Source: Pseudobutyrivibrio sp.
GTDB taxonomy: Bacteria > Bacillota > Clostridia > Lachnospirales > Lachnospiraceae
Reading direction: 5' to 3'
Length of the DNA: 37,746 nucleotides
NCBI GenBank assembly: GCA_024693775.1
Contig: JAILKL010000059.1
Location: forward strand, 1 to 37,746
A program made the position numbers and the translations under genes. Below the pieces are notes generated by a model. That model did no database searches. It was not told the DNA's origin and saw only the letters and a list, made by a program, of their open reading frames with translations. This document shows positions 31,192-37,746 of this stretch, piece by piece; position 1 is the stretch's first letter, and each line of letters starts with the position of its first letter.

Positions 31192-33387
31192 CTATTCTGT
31201 TGTGGTAGTAATTTGAATGTCAGTTGCATTTTCAGGAATAGCTCCCTCAGGTACCTCTGTACCATCAAAGGTCTCTGTAATAACCTGATAAGTCTCTGTC
31301 TCTTCTGGGACTGGCGCTTCCTCTACCACATCTGATTCCTCAGATTCATCATCACCTTCTACTGACTCCTCTTCTGGAACCGATTCCAAATCATCAGTAC
31401 CAATGTATTCTACCGGAGCCAAAAAGTCAATCGAAGATTTATTTTCATGCACATTTTCCATATATTGCTGCCATATTCTAGCAGGATATGAGGACCCGGT
31501 AAGGCCTGGCACCTTCTTTGGAATATCATAGCCTACCCACACACTAGTGGTGTAGTATCTGGTATATCCAACGAACCATCCATCTCTATTACTATTTGTG
31601 GTGCCTGTTTTTCCTGCGCATGGCATATCGGTCAGCGCGGCACCTTTTGCTGTACCGTCAGTTATAACCGATTCTAACATACTTGTCATGTTTCTGGTTG
31701 CATTTTCTTCATAAATTTCTATTTCTTCTGGTTTTGCTTCATATATTATATTGCCATCTGCATCTGTAATCTTTGTTATGCAGCCTGGGTTTCTCATGTA
31801 GCCATCATTTTCTATAGTGGCGTAGCCTGTGGCCATCTCTAATGGACTGACACCCACAGTAAGTCCACCTAGACATGCTGCCATTCCATAGTCTTCCTCT
31901 ACCAGCTGTGAAAATCCCAGGTTTTTCAAATATTTCATTCCCACCTGTGGGGTTAATTCCTCGTATAATTGCCAGGCTATTGTGTTCTTGGAATACATTA
32001 CCGCCTGGCGCAGTGTGATTTCACCAGAGTATGCTCCATTGGAATTTTCCGGGCCATCCTCTATAGGCTGATCGAATACTATCGTATCTGGAGTGTAGCC
32101 TCTCTCTAACTGTGGAGTGTATACCAGAAGAGGTTTAATCGAGCTGCCTGGCTGTCTATAGCTTTGGAATGCTCGGTTTAATGTATAACCGCTGACGTCC
32201 TGAGTACGCCCTCCTACTATGGCCACCACCTGCCCTGTTTCATTATCAATAGAAACTGCTGCACCCTGAAGGGCATAGATACCCTCGTCATTTAAATCCT
32301 GAAACTCTGATAGATTTTCATCTATGGTTTGCTGCAGCTGGTTTTGCATATTCATGTCAATAGATGTATAGATTCTATAGCCTTCAGTAAAAAGCGTTCT
32401 GTTCCACTGGTCATAGCTTTGTGCATACTGCTTTTCATAGCTCTTTCTACCGTTTGTAGTAGAAAAATCTGTCTTGAATTCAAACCCATCCATCTCCATG
32501 AGCACACGTGTGGCGCAATAATAGGTGTAGGTTTCTACATAATTATTCTTGATGCTATCAGGTCTATTTAATACGATTTCTTCGGCAAGAGCGTTGTTAT
32601 AGGTTTGCTCGCTAATGATTTTGTCCTTGTACATGGAGCCTAGAATAATATTTCGACGCTTCATGGTATGGTCGGGATTTAGCACCGGATCATAATAGGT
32701 AGGACTGTTTGGAATAGCCAGTAGATAACAGATTTCCGAGAGAGTCAGCTCACTGGCATCCTTACTAAAATATCCCTTTGCTGCAGCCTGAATTCCATAA
32801 TATCCATTGGCAAAATATACATTATTTAAATAAAACTCTAGAATATCTTCCTTTGAATATCGCTCCTCTAGCTCACTTGCAATATAGATTTCCTCCACCT
32901 TTCTCTGCCAGGTTTTCTCATTGCTTAGGTACATGGTTCTAGCCAGCTGCTGAGTAATTGTACTACCACCCTGAGTGGCTTCGCCATTTTTTACCATGGC
33001 TATGGCAGCACGAATAATGGCCTTGTAATCAACGCCCTTATGCTTATAAAATTTTTTGTCCTCGATGGAAATAATCGCCTGAGTTACATAGGCTGGAATC
33101 TCATTGTAGGTGAGATAATAGACATCTTTTTCCCCTTTAAGCACAGATATAGTCTCTCCATTTGCATCATAAACGATGCTAGTTTCTGTCTGCCTAAAGG
33201 TTTCTGGAGAGGATTGTTTCACAAGCGAAGAAGCCTCCGACTTTAGGTCTGAGACTTGTGAAGCATATCCCCCCACATAATAATACGCCACTGCGGCTAT
33301 TAGGATAATCAGTAATGCAATTTGAAACTTCAGTAATCCAAGAACCCGCTCGGTCTTGGTTTTCTTTCTTCGCTCTGCTTTACTCAT
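31192..33387 (-). CDS. Class A penicillin-binding protein (PBP1A type)
   Basis: This 731-residue bifunctional peptidoglycan synthase is anchored by one helix (about 20-38). The glycosyltransferase (GT51) domain shows E109 in ISIEDKKFYKHKGVD, QGGSTITQQLAR at 139-150 and RKVEEIYIASELE. The transpeptidase domain shows SSIK (S415 to K418), SKN at 466-468 and KTGT at 593-596, so both active sites look intact. The last 80 residues are an acidic, Thr/Glu-rich extracellular tail. The gene starts 9 bases after the EAL protein stop and lacks a clear ribosome-binding site, which suggests translational coupling. Glucokinase follows after 19 bases. Confidence 0.95.
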   Translation of the reverse strand: MSKAERRKKTKTERVLGLLKFQIALLIILIAAVAYYYVGGYASQVSDLKSEASSLVKQSSPETFRQTETSIVYDANGETISVLKGEKDVYYLTYNEIPAYVTQAIISIEDKKFYKHKGVDYKAIIRAAIAMVKNGEATQGGSTITQQLARTMYLSNEKTWQRKVEEIYIASELEERYSKEDILEFYLNNVYFANGYYGIQAAAKGYFSKDASELTLSEICYLLAIPNSPTYYDPVLNPDHTMKRRNIILGSMYKDKIISEQTYNNALAEEIVLNRPDSIKNNYVETYTYYCATRVLMEMDGFEFKTDFSTTNGRKSYEKQYAQSYDQWNRTLFTEGYRIYTSIDMNMQNQLQQTIDENLSEFQDLNDEGIYALQGAAVSIDNETGQVVAIVGGRTQDVSGYTLNRAFQSYRQPGSSIKPLLVYTPQLERGYTPDTIVFDQPIEDGPENSNGAYSGEITLRQAVMYSKNTIAWQLYEELTPQVGMKYLKNLGFSQLVEEDYGMAACLGGLTVGVSPLEMATGYATIENDGYMRNPGCITKITDADGNIIYEAKPEEIEIYEENATRNMTSMLESVITDGTAKGAALTDMPCAGKTGTTNSNRDGWFVGYTRYYTTSVWVGYDIPKKVPGLTGSSYPARIWQQYMENVHENKSSIDFLAPVEYIGTDDLESVPEEESVEGDDESEESDVVEEAPVPEETETYQVITETFDGTEVPEGAIPENATDIQITTTTE

Positions 33388-33396
33388 AGGATTATT

Positions 33397-35865
33397 TTAG
33401 TTGTTTTCTAGTAGCTCTTCAAATTTAGAAACAGCAATAGGTGGGGAAAGCAGATATCCCTGATACATATCACAACCCAGCATCAGTAATTTAGCTCTAT
33501 CTGTGTCAGTCTCTACACCCTCTGCAATACATATTTTACCAAAATCATGGCACATATTAATAATATGATTAATCAGCATAAGACCTGTGTCTGTATTCAT
33601 CTGCAGCACCAGACTTCTGTCGATTTTTACTGTATCAATACCCTTCATGGTCAGCATGAGAATTGATGAATACTCACTTCCCATATCATCCAAGGATATG
33701 CCGTAGCCCTCCTTTGCCAATTTCAAAATAAGAGTGTTCAAAAAATGCTTATCCATGGCCTCGTGAGATTCGGTAATTTCAAATTCTATCTGCTTGTTAT
33801 CTATATCAAACTGATTTGTTATAGCGACAATCTTTTTGATATAATCTGGCACCGCCAGGGTAATACGGCTCATATTTACAGAAATCTTGAAATCTCTTCT
33901 GCCCAGCTTGTTCCACCTTTGCAGGATTCTACAAGTCTCTTCTAACACATAGAAATCCAGATAGGAAATTAGCTTCTCCTGCTCTAGGGCCTGGACAAAT
34001 TTTTCTGGCGAAACCACCTTACCATTTACCTCTACCCTACGCACTAGGGCTTCTGCCGCCACAATCTTTGTGTTTTCACAGATTGCCTTTGGCTGCAAAT
34101 AAACCACATATCTTTTATTCTTAATTTCATTTAAAAGATCATTTAAATGAAGTGGTCTATGCTTTGAAACATCATCCATGTGGTGAATATAATATTCCTG
34201 CTTTGCCACTCTCATGGACTGCTCTGCCTTGTCGATGTTTTTCAGTAATTCCGTTACCTCATAGTCCCAATTGTAGCCAATGGATGCCAAATCATATTTT
34301 TCCAATTCATCTAATAGCTTTAGCATCTTATCATAAAAGATTTTCTGTTCTATGTTTTCTTTTACGATTACAAAGTTGTCACCACTGAGACGATATATTT
34401 CATCCGCTTCAAAGAAACGCATAGCAATTGTAGCTGCCAGCTTTATCGCCTCATCGCCCTTTGCATGGCCATAAATATCATTGATGGTTTTTAGTCCATT
34501 TAAATCTATAAAGGCTACACCTGTATTTATGAATCGGTCTGTTCCACGTCTTGCTATAAATTCGTTGTAGCTTCGGCGGTTCAAAACCCCTGTAAGGGCA
34601 TCCTTATAGATCAAATTGAGGATCTGCTCCTGTCTATCTTTGAGCTTTTCCTCCATCATAATAAACTTTGTAACTTCCTCGTAGGCTGCGATTATCTTCT
34701 CGTAATTCTTTCCCTTTTTCCTGATAATGTTTCCATGAATCCACACATCATGGTCCACTACATCTTTATCAACATCCAACCTAAAGGTTACCTCAGCTTG
34801 TCCACTTCTAGCCACTTCCAGTACAGAGTTTTGCACTATGTCCCTGTCGTCTGGGTGCACAATCTTTATCAATTTACTGCTATCTAAATGATAAAAGTCC
34901 TCTATTACAATTGGTCGATCCTCATCTAAAAGACGAATATTGCATGAATTTATTCTATTAATCAGGGTATTATTAATCGTTAGAAGCTTATACTCATCTC
35001 CAACCTTTTCATACACAGTAATACCTACTGGTGTGGCATTTAAAATCTCCTCCAGCTTTTCGTTGGTCATCTTCATCTCGTTTTGAACGCTCATCAAATT
35101 ACTGATGTTCATAAACAAAATATAAAGATATTCATCAAAGCCTATGGTGATTTTCTTGTGCTCGCACTTTACCCACACTGGCTTTCCCTTTGAATCAAGT
35201 ACTCTGTAGGTAGCGCGATAATTTCCTATGCATCGACCACTTTCTCTAATACATTCATCCAATACATCGTGATCTTCATCATATATAAAATCATGAATAT
35301 CTCTATTTATATTTTGCTGCACTTCTTCTCTTGTGGCGTTAAAAATCTTTAAGGCCCCGTCGTTTAAGAAGTTTAATTTGTATCTGCCATCACTATGCTT
35401 TTTGAATATGACAATGCCTGAGCTAATGCTTTCTAACAATGCTCTAGACTGCTTGAATATGGATTCATTTTCATTATAAATAATGATTATGCTCTTAAAT
35501 ATATTGCCTTTACTTTTATATTCAGTATCTATGTCACCTCTGCATATCATTATTGTGCCATAGCGTTGCTCACCGCTTTTAGGCATTATCACAGAGTCGA
35601 CATACAAACGCTCATCACTAATATTTTCATGGAATTCTATGAAGTATTTAAGATCCTTATGACTGGATTCCACTAGGGGATTCATGACTTTTTGAATGTC
35701 CTTATTTTCTTTAAAAAATTCTTCCTTTGAATTATAGCCAAACAAAGCTAAGGCCTTTGGCGTAATATCTAATGTAGTAAACTTTCCATCTACATACTCA
35801 TACCAAAAACCACCATCGCTGGTTTGATCCACATATTTAACTAAACTTTTTTCAATCACATCCAT
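33397..35865 (-). CDS. PAS-GGDEF-EAL protein, probable c-di-GMP phosphodiesterase
   Basis: The 822-residue protein appears cytoplasmic (no membrane helix). PAS-like sensor regions fill about 10-400. A GGDEF domain follows (about 415-560) whose signature reads SGDNF at 494-498, so the catalytic Glu is lost and cyclase activity is unlikely. The EAL domain (about 575-815) keeps its key residues: E605 in AEALVR, N664 in SVNMS, E697 in FEITES, D726-D727 in DDMGSE, K747 in VKIDRS, E782 in AEGVET and Q802 in YQGYLL. It should hydrolyse c-di-GMP, perhaps with GTP or redox/ligand sensing through the other domains. GGGGA lies 9 bases before the ATG. It is the first gene of an operon with a PBP and glucokinase. 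Confidence 0.93.
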   Translation of the reverse strand: MDVIEKSLVKYVDQTSDGGFWYEYVDGKFTTLDITPKALALFGYNSKEEFFKENKDIQKVMNPLVESSHKDLKYFIEFHENISDERLYVDSVIMPKSGEQRYGTIMICRGDIDTEYKSKGNIFKSIIIIYNENESIFKQSRALLESISSGIVIFKKHSDGRYKLNFLNDGALKIFNATREEVQQNINRDIHDFIYDEDHDVLDECIRESGRCIGNYRATYRVLDSKGKPVWVKCEHKKITIGFDEYLYILFMNISNLMSVQNEMKMTNEKLEEILNATPVGITVYEKVGDEYKLLTINNTLINRINSCNIRLLDEDRPIVIEDFYHLDSSKLIKIVHPDDRDIVQNSVLEVARSGQAEVTFRLDVDKDVVDHDVWIHGNIIRKKGKNYEKIIAAYEEVTKFIMMEEKLKDRQEQILNLIYKDALTGVLNRRSYNEFIARRGTDRFINTGVAFIDLNGLKTINDIYGHAKGDEAIKLAATIAMRFFEADEIYRLSGDNFVIVKENIEQKIFYDKMLKLLDELEKYDLASIGYNWDYEVTELLKNIDKAEQSMRVAKQEYYIHHMDDVSKHRPLHLNDLLNEIKNKRYVVYLQPKAICENTKIVAAEALVRRVEVNGKVVSPEKFVQALEQEKLISYLDFYVLEETCRILQRWNKLGRRDFKISVNMSRITLAVPDYIKKIVAITNQFDIDNKQIEFEITESHEAMDKHFLNTLILKLAKEGYGISLDDMGSEYSSILMLTMKGIDTVKIDRSLVLQMNTDTGLMLINHIINMCHDFGKICIAEGVETDTDRAKLLMLGCDMYQGYLLSPPIAVSKFEELLENN

Positions 35866-36115
35866 GAAAAAATCCCCATTTTAGAGCAAATTTGTCCTAC
35901 ATTATTCTAGCTAATTATAATGTTTAATTTGTGTTTTTTTATCACATCTTTTGGGTAATGTCATTTCTTTTACCAATTTTTTAGTAAATCTTGTTTTCTT
36001 TGGCTTTATCTCTTGTATTTAAAGCATTTCTTAATTAATATAAAAAAGGTTAAAATAATTGAATCTCATAAGGTTTTTCCTTTGATTCTAGATTAATAAT
36101 AGGGAGGGTTTTAAC
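35866..36115. promoter_or_regulatory. Divergent promoter region of the EAL operon and galM
   Basis: This is 250 bases of very AT-rich sequence. TATAAT occurs on both strands at one place (minus 35914-35919, plus 35916-35921), but good -35 boxes are not evident. TTAAAATAAT near 36051 is another candidate -10 for galM. No gene is seen. Confidence 0.35.
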
Positions 36116-37150
36116 GTGGAAAAAGAAAAGATCGGCGTTACCAAAAATGGCGAAGACATTATTGCCTACACATTAGTTAATGAGAATGGAATGCAGGCCA
36201 AGATTATGAACTTTGGCTGCAACCTTTTAGAGCTTTGGGTTCCTGACAAGGATGGAGTTCTTTCTGATGTGGTTTTAGGCTACGATAAAATTGAGGATTA
36301 TTTTGTAAACACACCTGGTTTTGGATGCTGCATTTGTCCAAACGGCAACCGTATTGGCGACAGCAAATTTACACTTAACGGTGTTGAGTACAAGCTTGAC
36401 GCAAATGATGGAAAGAACAATCTTCACTCTGGATTCAACCCAATGCACAAGCGCATCTGGAATGTAGAGTCTGTTGATGAAAAGCACATTACATTTACAT
36501 GCCACAAGGCTGATATGGAGTGTGGTTTCCCAGGAGAAATGGACATTACTATCACATATACTCTTACAGATGACAACGAGCTTTGCCTTGATTATTCAGG
36601 TGTTTCTGACAAGGATACAGTCTTTAATCCTACAAACCATACATACTTCAACCTCAACGGTCATGACAGCGGTTCTGTTATGAATCACATTGTATGGATT
36701 GATGCTGACAAGTATACTCACACAGATGCAGAGTCTATTCCTCATGGCGAGTGCCGCGATGTAAAGGGCACACCAATGGATTTCACAACTCCAAAGGCTC
36801 TTATTAAGGATACAGAGGTTGATTATGATCAGCTCAACTGGGCTGGTGGTTTTGATCACAACTATTGCCTCAACAACCACACACTTTCAAAGCCATGCTG
36901 TACTCTAGAGGATCCTGAGTCAGGTAGAAAGATGGAGGTTTACACAACACTTCCTGGTATGCAGCTTTACGCTGGAAACTACCTTGATGATTCTCACATC
37001 GGTAAGGGTGATTGCCCATATGACAAGCGCCACGGTGTATGCTTCGAGTCTCAGTACTATCCAAACGCTGTAAACGTTCCTGAGTTTGAGCAGCCAATCG
37101 CAAAGGCTGGTGTAGAGGCTCACTCAACTACAATTTATAAATTTATCTAA
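36116..37150 (+). CDS. galM: Aldose 1-epimerase (mutarotase)
   Basis: This 344-residue cytosolic enzyme interconverts the alpha and beta anomers of galactose and glucose. The GalM pattern is clear: ENGMQAKIMNFGCNLLELWVPD and DVVLGYDKIEDY at the N-terminus, NGNRIGDSKFTLNG, NLHSG, NPTNHTYFNLNGH with a catalytic His near 176, FDHNYCL, and FESQYYPNAVN with the catalytic Glu near 308. The start is a GTG at 36116 preceded by AGGGAGGG 7 bases away; no better ATG exists in frame. It is a single gene, divergent from the EAL-PBP-glucokinase operon. The glucokinase nearby also handles hexoses, but the two are not in one operon. Confidence 0.95.
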   Translation: MEKEKIGVTKNGEDIIAYTLVNENGMQAKIMNFGCNLLELWVPDKDGVLSDVVLGYDKIEDYFVNTPGFGCCICPNGNRIGDSKFTLNGVEYKLDANDGKNNLHSGFNPMHKRIWNVESVDEKHITFTCHKADMECGFPGEMDITITYTLTDDNELCLDYSGVSDKDTVFNPTNHTYFNLNGHDSGSVMNHIVWIDADKYTHTDAESIPHGECRDVKGTPMDFTTPKALIKDTEVDYDQLNWAGGFDHNYCLNNHTLSKPCCTLEDPESGRKMEVYTTLPGMQLYAGNYLDDSHIGKGDCPYDKRHGVCFESQYYPNAVNVPEFEQPIAKAGVEAHSTTIYKFI

Positions 37151-37156
37151 ATAAAG

Positions 37157-37304
37157 AAAGCAGCTATCCTAGTTTTACAAGCTCCCGTAGGGCACCCTCC
37201 ATACCTTCGCATGGGAACCCTCCCGCCGGCGTAGGTCCTTCCCATGCTCGGCATGGTATCCCCTACTCGCGCTTATCTATACTAAGTTAGCTGCTTTTTG
37301 TTTT
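37157..37304 (+). terminator. Large (about 140-base) hairpin terminator after galM
   Basis: Outer arms AAAGCAGCTA (37157-37166) and TAGCTGCTTT (37288-37297) pair perfectly and a T-rich tail follows. The arms continue inward imperfectly (GTAGGG-type and ATACC blocks) to a second strong stem GCATGGGAA (37209-37217) with TTCCCATGC (37239-37247), and a tip CGCCGGCG. The size is far beyond a normal terminator, so an element may have been inserted into one. It shares the string GCTCGGCATG (37246-37255) with the tip of the palindrome at 735-1206. Confidence 0.75.
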
Positions 37305-37346
37305 TTTATATTTACTTGTGTTGAATTACCTTACTGGCACCATATC

Positions 37347-37746
37347 CTAAAGGAAGTGAGCGCGAAGCTCTTCTGCAGGAATTGGTGAAAGGTATGCTGG
37401 TGCAATGTCGAAGACTGTCTTAGCACCTGTAGCGCCTTCCTTGTTCATGCGAGAAATTGCTCTTGCATATGCTGTAAGAACAGCACCTGTAAACTCTGGG
37501 TTTGAATCAAGATTTAAGCTATATTCAATTACATGCTTATTGCCATCAAATCCTGTCTCACCTGTATAGATAACACTACCACCGTGTGGTAATCCGCTAT
37601 GATTTTTCTTTAATTCTTCCTCAGAAATAAAGTTTACTGTTGTATCGTAATCAGAGAAGTAGTTTGGCATCTCCTTGATTTCCTTTTCGATACGAGCCTT
37701 GTCAGCGCCCTCTTCTACAACAACGAAGCACTCTCTTGTGTGCTTT
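37347..37746 (-). CDS. ddh: meso-Diaminopimelate D-dehydrogenase, 3' part
   Basis: The frame is open from the window edge, so the gene continues beyond it; about 132 C-terminal residues are visible of a family of about 325. MPNYFSDYDTTVNFI, HSGLPHGGSVI, VIEYSLNLDSNPEFTGAVLTAYARA and EGATGAKTVFDIAPAYLSP are typical of Ddh, which makes meso-diaminopimelate from tetrahydrodipicolinate with NADPH and ammonia in one step for lysine and peptidoglycan. The N-terminal NADPH-binding fold lies outside. It ends about 45 bases from the large galM hairpin, which it faces convergently. Confidence 0.93.
   Translation of the reverse strand, partial: KHTRECFVVVEEGADKARIEKEIKEMPNYFSDYDTTVNFISEEELKKNHSGLPHGGSVIYTGETGFDGNKHVIEYSLNLDSNPEFTGAVLTAYARAISRMNKEGATGAKTVFDIAPAYLSPIPAEELRAHFL

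Overview
The window looks like a chromosomal segment of a low-GC Gram-positive anaerobe of the family Lachnospiraceae. Butyrivibrio or Pseudobutyrivibrio is my best guess, inferred from protein style and from the genes for lipoteichoic-acid synthesis, meso-DAP dehydrogenase, class B sortase and Ig-repeat adhesins. No marker gene in the window proves the genus.

Layout. 1-634: end of rpmI, then rplT and its terminator. 640-1300: a gene-free stretch holding a large imperfect palindrome. 1303-6324: an LtaS-type phosphoglycerol transferase (minus) divergent from a membrane-anchored protein with a catalytically dead C39-like C-terminus (plus). 6326-20874: minus-strand surface operon of a 3550-residue Ig-repeat adhesin, a class B sortase and a BspA-type leucine-rich-repeat protein with a TPKTAD sorting signal, followed by a YhhN membrane protein. 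21186-22055: a Fic toxin with a VbhA-like antitoxin. 22141-25144: a repeat-rich island. 25185-29345: a MarR-regulated heterodimeric ABC exporter. 29621-30178: a divergent TetR regulator. 30234-35865: an operon of a PAS-GGDEF-EAL protein, a class A penicillin-binding protein and a ROK glucokinase. 36116-37150: aldose 1-epimerase. 37347-37746: the 3' part of meso-diaminopimelate dehydrogenase, cut by the window end.

Much of the gene content concerns the cell envelope: teichoic acid polymerisation, peptidoglycan synthesis, sortase anchoring, a giant adhesin and a c-di-GMP phosphodiesterase co-transcribed with a PBP.

The part that ordinary annotation does not explain is 21.2-25.1 kb. In about 4 kb it holds a Fic toxin-antitoxin pair, a 1.59 kb unit bounded by 69-bp inverted repeats (66/69 identical) that encodes a PD-(D/E)XK-like protein behind a multi-hairpin leader, two identical 131-bp copies of a four-hairpin module, twelve 51-bp repeats in exact register, and six hairpin units spaced 73-75 bp between two copies of the same terminator. 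This is the best candidate for an undescribed element or structured-RNA system. The assignment rests only on reading the sequence by eye.
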